NCBI RefSeq assembly: GCF_000214175.1
Contig: NC_015564.1
Span: 4,588,001-4,652,000 of the forward strand
Origin: Hoyosella subflava DQS3-9A1
GTDB lineage: Bacteria; Actinomycetota; Actinomycetes; Mycobacteriales; Mycobacteriaceae
Reading direction: 5' to 3'
DNA: 64,000 bases
How positions within the stretch are numbered: position 1 is the stretch's first letter; each line of letters opens with the position of its first letter. The position numbers were made by a program, and so were the translations under genes. A model generated the notes under the pieces. That model saw nothing but the letters and a program-made list of their open reading frames with translations, ran no database searches and was not told the DNA's origin. Positions 36,111 to 45,704 of the stretch are shown piece by piece.

Positions 36111-37325
36111 GTGATTCCGTACTCGATCCAGGTATTCGCCTACAAACAACTTCAGTCCGCACTGAAGATCAGCGCGAAGATCCTGAACTTCCGGCAGCCA
36201 GAATTGTTCAGCGGACCGGGGTCGTCGCTCGATCTGTGCGACCACATCGCGAAGTCCGGCGTCCGCAAGGTGCTGCTCGTCAGCGATGAGTTTCTGCTGC
36301 AGATCGGGTTGCTCCAACCCATGATCGACCGCCTCGAGTCGCACGGCGTTAACGTCGTCGCGTATACCGGCGTCGAGCCTGATCCTACGATCGAGCAGGT
36401 CGAGGCCGGTCTTGCAATGCTTCGTCAGCACGGCAGCGAAGCAGTACTGGCAGTCGGGGGCGGCTCGTCGATCGACGCCGCCAAGATGGTCGCCGCGCGC
36501 GCCCGGAACCCGCACAAAATCGTCCACATGGGTGGCCTGTTCCGCGTAATCATGCCGCCGCTGCCGCTCTATGCCGTTCCGACGACTGCGGGCACCGGGT
36601 CAGAAGCGACGATCGGGGCGGTGATCTCGGACCCGGAAACAACCCGGAAATTCGTCGTCATGGACCCGAAGCTCGTACCGCTCGCCGCCGCGCTGGACGC
36701 CGCCCTGATGACAGGTCTCCCAGCAGCGGGAACCACTGCAACCGGCATGGATGCATTGACTCACGCGGTCGAGGCATACCTCTCCAACAACGCAACTTCG
36801 GACACCGACGCCGAAGCACTCGAGGCGACGCGGCTGGTCGTCGAGAACCTTCCTCAGGTGTTGCAAGATGGCACCGATCTCGAGGCACGCCAGCGCATGG
36901 CGATTGCGTCCTACAAGGCCGGCGTCGCGATCACGACCGCGGGCATCGGCTGGGTGCACGCGATCTCGCACAATCTCGGCGCCCTGTATCACTTGCCGCA
37001 CGGGTACCTCAACGCCATCATCCTGCCGCGCGTTCTCGATCTTTATCGACCGGTATGCCAAGCGCGCCTAGCGGATTTGGCGCGGGTGAGCGGACTCGAG
37101 GGCACGGACGAGTCTGCTCTGGCGGATGCGTTCATTGCGCACGTCCGCGCACTGAATGTCCAGTTCGGCATCCCCACACAGGTCGACAAACTCCAGGACG
37201 CCGACATCGCGCAGATCGTCGAACGCGCCATGAGCGAAACCCACTGGAATTACGCGGTTCCGGTCTACATGGACAAGTCGCGGACTGAGCTGATGGTCCG
37301 CGACATGCTCCCGGAAACGGCCTGA
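36111..37325 (+). CDS. Iron-containing alcohol dehydrogenase
   Basis: 404 residues, GTG start with AGGAG upstream. It is of the type III Fe-ADH family: NAD motif GGGSSIDAAK (about 117-126), PTTAGTGSEAT, metal-site region TGMDALTHAVEAYLSNNA and the His-rich GWVHAISHNLGALYHLPHG (about 280-298). It oxidises alcohols or reduces aldehydes. It follows the desaturase fusion by 62 bases and probably belongs to the same AraC-controlled operon, perhaps handling fatty alcohol or aldehyde intermediates (inference). Confidence 0.9.
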   Translation: MIPYSIQVFAYKQLQSALKISAKILNFRQPELFSGPGSSLDLCDHIAKSGVRKVLLVSDEFLLQIGLLQPMIDRLESHGVNVVAYTGVEPDPTIEQVEAGLAMLRQHGSEAVLAVGGGSSIDAAKMVAARARNPHKIVHMGGLFRVIMPPLPLYAVPTTAGTGSEATIGAVISDPETTRKFVVMDPKLVPLAAALDAALMTGLPAAGTTATGMDALTHAVEAYLSNNATSDTDAEALEATRLVVENLPQVLQDGTDLEARQRMAIASYKAGVAITTAGIGWVHAISHNLGALYHLPHGYLNAIILPRVLDLYRPVCQARLADLARVSGLEGTDESALADAFIAHVRALNVQFGIPTQVDKLQDADIAQIVERAMSETHWNYAVPVYMDKSRTELMVRDMLPETA

Positions 37326-37462
37326 CGGAGCCTGCCGAGCTGGCTCGATACTGCACCCCACGACACAGGCATTCTCGCCCGAGGAGTCGTTCGAATGGCC
37401 ATCAGCTACATCGCAGGCCCAACAACTACGACCAGTGATCAATGAGAAGGACTTACAGCACA

Positions 37463-38329
37463 ATGGAACTTGACAGAAAGCTCGCGCTCGTTACCGGAGC
37501 CTCGTCGGGCATCGGGGAGGCGACAGCACTCGCCCTCGCAGAAAAGGGTGCGCACGTCATCCTCGTCGCCCGGACCCCGGAGCCACTGGACTCAGTCGTG
37601 GCGAGCATCAGGCGTGCCGGTGGCCGTGCCGATGCCATACCGGCAGATGTCGGGTCGATTCACGACGTTCGAGCCATGGCCAGCCAGGTCCTCGAGCGCT
37701 GGGGTGTGCCTGATGTGATCGTCAACAACGCGGGTGCCGGACGGTTCCTGTTCATCGATGAAACGGACCCCGAAGAGGCCGTAGCGATGATGACCGTGCC
37801 CTACTTCGCCGCGTTTTACGTCACCCGGGCCTTCATCGAAGGGATGCTCGAGCGCGGGTCTGGCACCATCCTGCAGATCAACACCCCGGCTGCCACGATC
37901 CCCTGGCCAGGCTCTGTTGGCTACGCGTCCAGCCGCTACGCGCTGCGCGGCTTCACTGACGCGTTGCGTCAGGACCTCCGCGGCACTGGAATACGCGTCA
38001 GCTCGCTCACTCCAGCCAAGGTGTCAAGCCCGTATTTCGATCGCCACCCCGGTGCCGAAGATCGTATTCCCGCGATTGAGAAGCTCCTCGGCACGATGAC
38101 TCCGGATCAGGTCGCCCGAGTTGTCATCCGGACTCTCGAAAAGGGCAGACGTGACGTTCACACGCCCTGGCGCTGGGCCGCGGTCGAGCCGTTCGCCCGT
38201 GCATTCCCGGCCCCGATTAGCTGGCTCACGTGGAGAACCGGCACCCGGCACCCGGCAGCGATGGCCGCATCCCGACGATGGATGTCCAAATCGAAAGGCA
38301 CGTCGCCGAACGAGGTTGATGCATCCTAG
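37463..38329 (+). CDS. SDR-family oxidoreductase with altered catalytic motif
   Basis: 288 residues from ATG 37463; an ATG at 37442 in frame is an alternative. The cofactor-binding TGASSGIGEATALALAEKG (about 12-30) and NNAG motifs are normal. The active-site signature reads GYASSRYAL, so the usual YxxxK lysine is Arg, and the preceding Ser region is INTPAATIP without the usual SS pair. Function as a standard dehydrogenase is therefore doubtful. It is third gene after the desaturase fusion and Fe-ADH, 137 bases downstream. Confidence 0.82.
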   Translation: MELDRKLALVTGASSGIGEATALALAEKGAHVILVARTPEPLDSVVASIRRAGGRADAIPADVGSIHDVRAMASQVLERWGVPDVIVNNAGAGRFLFIDETDPEEAVAMMTVPYFAAFYVTRAFIEGMLERGSGTILQINTPAATIPWPGSVGYASSRYALRGFTDALRQDLRGTGIRVSSLTPAKVSSPYFDRHPGAEDRIPAIEKLLGTMTPDQVARVVIRTLEKGRRDVHTPWRWAAVEPFARAFPAPISWLTWRTGTRHPAAMAASRRWMSKSKGTSPNEVDAS

Positions 38330-38513
38330 GCGGGTGACCTCGGCGCAGTCTGCGGCAGAAGCGCTGATCCATCTCGACGGCGCCTTCGACGAGTTTGGCG
38401 TGGCAGGTTCCGCATGACTGAGTACCGAAACTTACAGAGGTCGCCTGACGTAGAATTTGGACACGACAGGAATTCACAGCACGGTCGACGCCTGGGACCG
38501 AGGTGCTTCGCCG

Positions 38514-41500
38514 ATGAGCACGCGCGAACCTGAGGAGACTCAGCAGGACCTTCGGTCCGGCGTTCCTATGGGAATTGCCGCCGAACTCGCCGACGAGGGA
38601 TTTGATTCGGCTACCGAGGTCGGCCGTGGTGCCTATGGCGTGGTGTACCGGTGCCGCGAAACGTCACTCGGGCGCTCAGTTGCTGTCAAAATATTGCACT
38701 CCGAGCTCGATGAATCAAGTCGTGCACGGTTCCTCCGCGAGGAGCACGCAATGGCACGGTTATCAGGCCACCCGCACGTCGTCGACGTGCTTCACGCCGG
38801 AGTGACCTTCTCCGGCCGCCCCTACTTGGTAATGCCCTTCCATGCACACGGTTCTTTACAGTCGGTACTCAACAAATCGGGGCCAATCGAATGGCCAGAA
38901 GTGCTCCGGATCGGTGTCCGGCTCGCGGGTGCGCTCGCAACCGCACACCAGCACGGCATTCTCCACCGGGACGTGAAGCCAGCGAACATACTCCTCACCA
39001 ACTACGGAGAACCCCAACTGACCGACTTCGGGATCGCTCGCATGGCAGGTGCGTTCGAAACCACGCAAGGACTCGGCGCAGGCACGCCCGCATTCACCGC
39101 ACCAGAAATTCTGGGTGGTGACACGCCATCGGTCTCCTCAGACGTGTATGGACTTGCCGCGACTCTCTACTGCCTCCCACCGGCCAGGCGGCGTTCACGC
39201 GCAAGGCCGGAGAGAAGGTCGTTGCACAGTTTCTTCGGATCACCAGCGAGCCTGTACCGGACCTGCGGCCATACGGGGTGCCAGATGACTTCTGCCAGGT
39301 CATAGATAATGCGATGGCGATCGAGCCTGAGCAGCGGCCTCAATCAGCAGCACAGTTCGGCGAACTGCTCCGCGCGGTCCAGAAGAGCCACCGGCTTGGC
39401 ACCGACGAGATGGCCATCCTCGGCCAGTCTTCTGCGCGGTCCGGAGAGCTAGACGAACCGCCCAAACAGAAGACTCCGGCAGTAGGCGTGAGCCGACCGG
39501 GGGCGACACAACTGGCACCACCTACAGCCCCGACGAAGTTCCGGCCACCAACAACCCCTCGGACGCTCGTGCAGCGCGATCGACTCCTCCGCTCTATCGA
39601 TGGAGAACGCCACCGCCTCATCCTCATTCACGCGCCAGCCGGATTCGGCAAAACCACGCTGGCGAGCCAGTTGTGCTACATGCTTCGAGAACAGGGCGCA
39701 CAGTGGACGTGGCTAAGTATCGACCCGGACGACAACAACACCGTGTGGTTCCTTGCGCATCTGATCGAGGCGGTCCGTAAAGCGGAACCGATCGTGGCCG
39801 CGGGTCTCGAGCAGACACTCGAAGAGCACGGCAGTGAAGCCCAGCGGTATGTCCTGACGGCGCTCATCAACGAGATCCACGAGAGCGGCAAGCACATCAC
39901 GGTGGTACTCGATGACTGGCACCGAGTCACCTCGAAAGCGACGATCGGGGCCGTGGAATACCTCCTCGACAACGGCTGCGACCATTTGACACTGATCGTC
40001 ACGAGCCGCTCGCGCTCGGGTCTGCCTCTCGGACGAATGCGAGTGCGGGGAGAACTCATCGAGGTCGACGCCCGTGATCTCCGGTTCGACGTTCATGAAG
40101 CTGAGCAGTTCCTCGCCGAATCTGGCGATGCCTCCCTCACCCCTGCGGATGCCGCGGCATTGTGCGCTACCACTGACGGCTGGGTTGCCGCACTGCAACT
40201 AGCGTCGCTTTCGTTACGCGGCAAGGACAATCCCGCCGACCTGATCAGTCACTTGTCAGGGCGGCATCGCGCCATTGCCGAATATCTTGCAGAGAACGTG
40301 CTCAACACTCTCGACCCACCCACATTGGACTTTATGCTGTCGATCTCGGTGACGGAACGGGTCTGCGGCAGCCTGGCGGAGAGCCTCAGCGGCACCCTTC
40401 ATGGCCAGGCCAGACTGGAGGAAATCGAAGACAACGATTTGTTCCTCTATGCGCTCGACGAGGAACGCCAGTGGTTCCGCTACCACCACCTCTTCGCGGA
40501 ATTCTTGCAGCGCCGACTTGAGCGCGACCGCCCTGGGCGGGCCACCGAATTGCACCGTGCCGCCTCCGACTGGTTCGCTAGCCGCTCGATGCTCCGCGAA
40601 GCCGTCGACCATGCTGTCGCGGCAGGGGCCGCCGACCTGGCCGCCGACCTCGTGGAGAGTTCCGGACTTGATCTTCTGGAACTTTCACACCTGTCAACGA
40701 TTGTTGGATTGACTTCTAAATTGTCGCCCCACCTCGTGGCCACGCGACCACGCCTTCTCCTCAACCTAGCGTGGGCCCAGGTGCTGCTCCGCCGCCCCGA
40801 CCAGCAGGTGAAAGACACATTCAGCGCAATTGCGTCAGGTCTTGAAGCGGCATCGCTGTCCGATAGCGAGCGTGACTCACTATCACGCGAAACAACGCTC
40901 CTGCAGGGGATCCAGGAACTATTCAAGGACCGCACTGACGGGATCCGGGACTCCGTCAAAGACTGCCTGATGCGTCCACAGTCTATGCGACCTTTCGTTG
41001 CCGCCGCCGCAGCAAACGTTGCGTCAGTCGCGGCGTACTACGACTTCGATTTCGATTCCGCACGAAAATGGCACGAACGAGCACGCCGCTACTTCGACCA
41101 CACGGAGGGACCGTTCACCGTCGTCTACGGGAACTGCATCGCAGGTCTGGCAGCACACGAGCAACTCGATATCGCGGCAGCTGAACTGCATTTCAGAACG
41201 GCGCTGAATACGGCACACACCTCGACTGGCGGCGCCAATTCCCACGCGGCAAGGCTCGCCAGCGCGGTTCTCGGTGACCTGCTGTACGAACAGGGCGCGA
41301 TAGACGAGGCCGAGAGGCTGCTCGATGACAGCTACGCGCTCGGACCTGAGGGCGGAACCGTTGACTTCATGCTGGCTAGCTACGGAACAGGATCGCGGGT
41401 CAAGGCGTTGCGCGAGAACCACGAAGCGGCTTCTGCTCGTCTTCAGGACGGTGCCCGCATTGCCCAGACGCTCTCCTTGCCGCGGCTAGCCGCAAGGATC

Positions 41501-41890
41501 GAAAACGAAAGGGTGCGCGCCGGACTCCACCAGGGCTACCTGGACGTCCCGGCCTACCCCGATAGCGATGCGGAGAACTACGCAATCGCCCTGCGTACGG
41601 CTGAACTCGGAGTCAATTCTGCGCTTCGCGCGAATATCCGATGCAGCTCCCCCGCTGAGATCGAAGACGCATGCCGCCATGCGAAGAATCTGGTCACCCG
41701 ACTCGCAGACGCACGCCGACCGAGGGCGCTTCTCCAAGCGCAGCTTTTGCACGCCATGTGCCTCCATGCCGCCGGCCACTTCGAAGAATCTGCTGCGGTG
41801 CTCGCGCCCGCTGCTCGCCTTTGCGCGAAACTCGGCCTTACGCAACTGCTTCGTGACGATGGCCCGCCTGATAGCGCCACGTCTGCGTAA
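38514..41890 (+). pseudogene. pknK: PknK-like Ser/Thr kinase with STAND (MalT-type) ATPase region, frameshifted
   Basis: In total about 1125 codons, the size of mycobacterial PknK. The kinase part shows VGRGAYGVVYR, AVKIL, HRDVKPANILL, DFGIA and GTPAFTAPE. Reading continues in frame to TLYCL and then shifts at 39174-39179: one base appears lost, and the next frame continues TGQAAFTRKAGEKVVAQFL into the kinase end, a linker, the STAND P-loop APAGFGKTTLAS (near 39640) and TPR-like helices. Intact PknK is a sensor kinase regulating transcription. Here the kinase would be cut after about 221 residues unless this is a sequencing error. Confidence 0.85.
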
Positions 41891-41900
41891 CCGGAGAACC

Positions 41901-42404
41901 TCAACCGACCAGAGTGCGCACGTACATTCGGGCAGCTAGCTTCTGGCCCAATCCAGCGAGCGGGCCAAGCAACTTCACGAAAGCGGACGCTGGGCGTGAG
42001 AACGCGGTGACCGAGGCGAAAACCGCGCCACTCTGCTGATCGATGCGAACGAGAAACAGTTCTTCCCCACTTACGGGATGCCCCGGCAACGTGCCGTACG
42101 CGAACCCACTGCAATTCTCTTCGCGCACCACATACACAACCCGGCACGGAATGCGCATCCACAACATCCGCATTTCCACAATCGTGTGCTGCTGCGCCGT
42201 GGGGGAGGATGCGCGCACCGACAGCCCTACGCCACGCTGCATACCCCAAGCTGAGACACGTTCGGCGGCCCGCTCAAAGCACTCTCGGCCAGTACCGATT
42301 CGACGACTCACCAGCATGTTGCGGTACCCCGACGGTAATTGTTTCGCGGTGGCTCCAACCTCCGGGTAGGTCAGTTCGAGGTGCCGGTACGCCTCCAGAT
42401 CCAT
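41901..42404 (-). CDS. DUF1990 family protein
   Basis: 167 residues. It matches the DUF1990 family (short single-domain actinobacterial and plant proteins): HLELTYPEVGATAKQLPSGY at the N-terminus, then VSRRIGTGRECFERAAERV and VREENCSGFAYGTLPGHPVS, and EELFLVRID near the end. These have a START-like fold, with no enzyme activity known to me. It lies 26 bases upstream (in the minus direction) of nothing else on its strand, and follows the convergent pknK end by 11 bases. Confidence 0.8.
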   Translation of the reverse strand: MDLEAYRHLELTYPEVGATAKQLPSGYRNMLVSRRIGTGRECFERAAERVSAWGMQRGVGLSVRASSPTAQQHTIVEMRMLWMRIPCRVVYVVREENCSGFAYGTLPGHPVSGEELFLVRIDQQSGAVFASVTAFSRPASAFVKLLGPLAGLGQKLAARMYVRTLVG

Positions 42405-42430
42405 ACCTCAGCACACTACGGTGGAGCGCC

Positions 42431-43240
42431 TCACCCTAGAAAGATGCGGTCCAGGTAGTCCTTCCGCTGCACAGGGTCGTATCCGCCATACTCGGCGCCG
42501 CCGACGAAGCGTTTGAGCCACCACAGGATCGGTGTCGGCGTGAGTTCTTCCACGAGTCCTAGCGGCGCGAGCCAGCGGGGCACCGTCACCTCGCCACGGT
42601 TGTGGTGGGCGCTGTCGGCGACGGCAGCTGCGACCTGTTCCGGTGTCAGGATGGGTTGCAGCCGCAGACGCACACCCGAAGTGAGGTCGGTTTGTGTGGC
42701 GGCGGGCAGTACCGAGGTGACTGTGACGCCCGAGCCTGAGAGTTCGGCGCGCAGGGCACGCGAGAAGGCCACGACGCCGAATTTGGATGCGCAGTAGGTT
42801 GCGATCCCGGGTGTGGTGACTTTGCCTGCCATGGAAGCGACGTTGACAATATGCCCGCGGCGGCGCAGTCGCATCCCAGGAAGGACCAGGTGCACACCGG
42901 TAAGGACAGCGCCGAGGTTCACGGCGAGCTCTCGCCGCACCGCGGCCAGGTTCTGGTCGGCGAAACCGCCCATGAGCTGGATACCGGCGTTGTTGACCAG
43001 CATGTCTATCGGGCCGTCGGCTCCCGCGGCGGCCAGAAAGGCGCGGAAGCTGACCTCATCGGTGACGTCGAGAGGGTGGGCGGTGGCGCCAATCTCTACG
43101 GCGGTTTCTGCCGCGGCCGCTAGGTCGCGGTCGCCGATCCACACCTCGGCGCCGCGGGCGATCAGCTCTTCGGCGGTGGCCCGCCCGATCCCGCGGGCCC
43201 CGCCGGTGACGCATACCTTTGCGCCGCGCAGCTCGATCAC
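42431..43240 (-). CDS. SDR-family oxidoreductase
   Basis: 269 residues. Classical SDR: VTGGARGIGRATAEEL (about 11-26), VNNAGIQLMGG, catalytic Ser in VNVASMAGKV and YCASKFGVVAFSRAL with Tyr and Lys. NAD specificity is suggested by the acidic IGDRD after the second strand. Homologues include mycobacterial dehydrogenases acting on lipid or steroid alcohols. It overlaps the upstream gene (ATGA), so both are translated together and probably repressed by the divergent TetR protein. Confidence 0.88.
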   Translation of the reverse strand: MIELRGAKVCVTGGARGIGRATAEELIARGAEVWIGDRDLAAAAETAVEIGATAHPLDVTDEVSFRAFLAAAGADGPIDMLVNNAGIQLMGGFADQNLAAVRRELAVNLGAVLTGVHLVLPGMRLRRRGHIVNVASMAGKVTTPGIATYCASKFGVVAFSRALRAELSGSGVTVTSVLPAATQTDLTSGVRLRLQPILTPEQVAAAVADSAHHNRGEVTVPRWLAPLGLVEELTPTPILWWLKRFVGGAEYGGYDPVQRKDYLDRIFLG

Positions 43241-43896
43241 AGGTGGCTGCCGATCGGCTCGCGCAGCGCGAAGTAGGCGATAAGCCGGATCTCGCCGTTG
43301 TACATCCGCAGCAGGGCACGGCCCAGGTAGACGCCGGGGACCACTTCCACAACCTCGTCACGGGTCCGCGCGATCGGGAACGTCCGGATGCTGGGGTTGC
43401 GGTATTCGGGTACTCCGTAGTCTAGGGCGCGAACCGTCTTGTCTGGTTCGATCCAGCTCGCGGCCAGTGCGTGCGCGAAGTCGAAGCCTTCCATTTCCGA
43501 GCCGGCACGGCGCAGTCCGAGGTAGCCCGCGGTGATGATGGGCATCACGAAACGGGCGAGGGGCGCGAGCCTGTTCCAGCCGATCCCGCGTTCGAGGTCG
43601 AAGGTCTTGCCACGCCAGGTCGGTTCGATGCGCATCAACGGGTTCGCCAGATGCGCTTCGGGGATTCCGAATAACTTCCCGACGATCAGGCCTTCCATCT
43701 TTCCGTCCGGCCCCTGGGGTGCGGCACCCGCGGCGAACATTTCCGCCAGCGCGTCGCGGTCATTTCGTGCACCGAGACCGGCGAGGTAATCCCACGCCGC
43801 GGCACGGACTGAAACCGGATGCGCCACCGCCCGGTCCCGCAGTTCCTCCAGCATCGCTCGCGGCGCCGAGATGTTTCGTTCCAGATGTACCGACAT
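43237..43896 (-). CDS. Conserved hypothetical protein paired with the SDR
   Basis: 219 residues from ATG 43896, with GGAGAGGG upstream. No membrane helix clearly fits, apart from one weak hydrophobic stretch (LAPLARFVMPIITAGYLGL). I recognise no catalytic motif. Segments such as MEGLIVGKLFGIPEAHL and TWRGKTFDLERGIGWNRL suggest a lipid- or ligand-binding fold, but that is a guess. Four-base overlap with the SDR and a long palindrome in the promoter tie it to a TetR-controlled operon. Confidence 0.7.
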   Translation of the reverse strand: MSVHLERNISAPRAMLEELRDRAVAHPVSVRAAAWDYLAGLGARNDRDALAEMFAAGAAPQGPDGKMEGLIVGKLFGIPEAHLANPLMRIEPTWRGKTFDLERGIGWNRLAPLARFVMPIITAGYLGLRRAGSEMEGFDFAHALAASWIEPDKTVRALDYGVPEYRNPSIRTFPIARTRDEVVEVVPGVYLGRALLRMYNGEIRLIAYFALREPIGSHL

Positions 43897-43908
43897 CACC
43901 CTCTCCCT

Positions 43909-43955
43909 TCTGGCACGAGTTCGTACCAGTTTATTTGGTACGGAACTGTGCCAGA
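43909..43955. promoter_or_regulatory. Long imperfect palindrome between the divergent TetR and SDR operons
   Basis: 20-base arms (43909-43928 and 43936-43955) pair at 16 of 20 positions around a 7-base AT-rich centre; the outer TCTGGCAC/GTGCCAGA and inner GTACCA/TGGTAC parts are perfect. Its central position between divergent starts makes it the likely operator of the TetR protein encoded at 44007. Confidence 0.7.
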
Positions 43956-44006
43956 TTGCTGTGAGGTCTGTCAACGACTCGGCGCCAGAAATGGGAGGAT
44001 GATCGC

Positions 44007-44663
44007 GTGTCGACCACCAAACGCAAGTACGCAGGAGATTCCGCCGGGGAGCGGACACTGCGCCGACGCACCGCGCTGGTCGACGTCGCGTTGACCACCA
44101 TGGCCGAAAACCGCTGGCGCACAGCGACAGTCGACGCACTGTGCCGATCAGCCAAGCTCAACAAACGCTACTTCTACGAAAGCTTCGACGGCCTCGACGC
44201 ACTGGCCGACGCCGTAATCGAATCCATAGCGGCCGAGGTCGCCGAGGCAGCCATCAGCGGCTACATCCCACTGCTCGACCGGCCCGTGGAAGAGCAGGCG
44301 CGCGGCGCCATCACCGCCGTCGTCGACATTCTCGGCGACGACCCCCGCAAAGCACTCGTCCTCCTCGGCGGCATACCGGCCACACCGGTGACACACGAGA
44401 AACGCACCGCCGTAATCGCCAGCCTCACCGCCGCACTGATCGCACACGCGCGCACAACCCACGATGTGGCGCTCGAACAAGACTCCCTGGCCTCGACTGC
44501 TCCCGCCTTCGTAATCGGCGGATCCGCCCAGGCAATCCTGTCCTGGGCCAACGGAGATCTACCGATTACCCGCGACCAACTAATCGACGACATAACCGCA
44601 CTATGGATGGCCCTTGAACACAGCGCGACCGCTCTTGCTCGCTCACGACTTCTTCGTGATTGA
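44007..44663 (+). CDS. TetR-family regulator
   Basis: 218 residues, GTG start with GGGAGG upstream. The N-terminal HTH (about 20-65) contains TATVDALCRSAKLNKRYFYE. The C-terminal domain is of the generic TetR ligand-binding type. It is divergent from the hypothetical/SDR operon, with a long palindrome between, so it most likely represses that operon and itself until a lipid or aromatic ligand binds. The ligand is unknown. Confidence 0.87.
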   Translation: MSTTKRKYAGDSAGERTLRRRTALVDVALTTMAENRWRTATVDALCRSAKLNKRYFYESFDGLDALADAVIESIAAEVAEAAISGYIPLLDRPVEEQARGAITAVVDILGDDPRKALVLLGGIPATPVTHEKRTAVIASLTAALIAHARTTHDVALEQDSLASTAPAFVIGGSAQAILSWANGDLPITRDQLIDDITALWMALEHSATALARSRLLRD

Positions 44664-44683
44664 GAAGGCGGCGCGAGTGGCCT

Positions 44684-45451
44684 TTAAAGCGATCTAGGAG
44701 ACTGTTTCCGGCCCGCCTCCCCCGCCCAGTGCGATTCATCCAACAGCGGGTCGCTCCCCTTGATCTGGCCCTCATGCTCGGAGACCACCCAGCGGGCGAC
44801 CTCGGTAAGTTTGAGCTGGGTGTCCTGAGAGGCGCGCACGAGCAACTCAAACGCCTGTAGCCCGCTAATTTTGTTGCGATGCATCAGGAGGCCCTTGGCC
44901 TGGCCGATGACGTCGCGGCTGTCGAGGGCGGCTTTTGAGTGAACGCGCTGGTTTGCCCCGGCGAGCGCGACGGCAGCATGCTGGGCGAACACTGTTCCGA
45001 CAGCGGTGGACTCGTCGGTGAACGCGTGCGGCACGTCGGCATAGAGGTTGAGCGCGCCAAAGTTCTCAGCGCGCACGAAAAGCTGGAACGAAAGCATGCT
45101 CCGCGCGCCGCGAGCAAAGGCCGCGCTGGCGAAACGGGGCCAGCGAGAGTCGGTAGCGAGGTCGTCGATGCGGACGGTGTGATGCTCGCGCAACGCACTC
45201 ATGCATGGGCCTTCGTCCAGGCTTGACTGCAGCTGATCGAGCTCGGCGACAACAGGGTCAGTGGGCGCCTCAGGGACGATCTGGCGGCCCCGTATTAGCG
45301 AGACCCCGGCCCAGCGGACACCGGGCACGACCTCGACCGCGCCGTGGACAATAGCCTGCAGGGTCGCGTCGCGACTCGTGCGGGCCTGCATTTCCACGGC
45401 CAACGCGCCAAGGGCATTGGCCAATTTACTGCTGCCGTGCTCCTCGTTCAC
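44684..45451 (-). CDS. GAF-ANTAR transcription antitermination regulator
   Basis: 255 residues from GTG 45451 (an ATG at 45469 would add six). An N-terminal GAF sensor domain (about 20-160; DEGPCMSALREHHTVRIDDL) is followed by a C-terminal ANTAR RNA-binding domain (about 175-230: SRDVIGQAKGLLMHRNKISG and the LTEVARWVV end). ANTAR proteins bind dual hexaloop hairpins in leader RNAs and block termination. The GAF domain may sense redox state or a small molecule. The target RNA is not evident nearby. Confidence 0.87.
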   Translation of the reverse strand: MNEEHGSSKLANALGALAVEMQARTSRDATLQAIVHGAVEVVPGVRWAGVSLIRGRQIVPEAPTDPVVAELDQLQSSLDEGPCMSALREHHTVRIDDLATDSRWPRFASAAFARGARSMLSFQLFVRAENFGALNLYADVPHAFTDESTAVGTVFAQHAAVALAGANQRVHSKAALDSRDVIGQAKGLLMHRNKISGLQAFELLVRASQDTQLKLTEVARWVVSEHEGQIKGSDPLLDESHWAGEAGRKQSPRSL

Positions 45452-45704
45452 ATCTCCAGAATGGCACAAGCAGCCACGGCGTGTAAGGGCCTAGTGACCT
45501 TGGCCCGCTTGGCCGCAACAGCCCAAGACGAGCCAAGATCGGCCCTGCCAGCTGCTGCTTAACCGGCAGAATGAGGTGGTAGCGGCTGGAGAACACGCCC
45601 CGCCATTGATTGCCTACCCCCTCAGCGGATGGACAAACATTTAGCAACTGCGGGCCCCGTGCTCGAATGGTTCGCTGATCCGCGGCTGCCTGACGAGCCA
45701 CAAC

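Noticed and set aside
38311-38345. CGAGGT/ACCTCG hairpin at the end of the SDR gene as terminator
   Set aside because: Arms of six or seven bases with a long loop, partly inside the coding region; too weak to list.
45426-45701. 91-codon minus-strand frame between tctC and the ANTAR gene
   Set aside because: Overlaps the ANTAR start, has no ribosome-binding site and no recognisable family.
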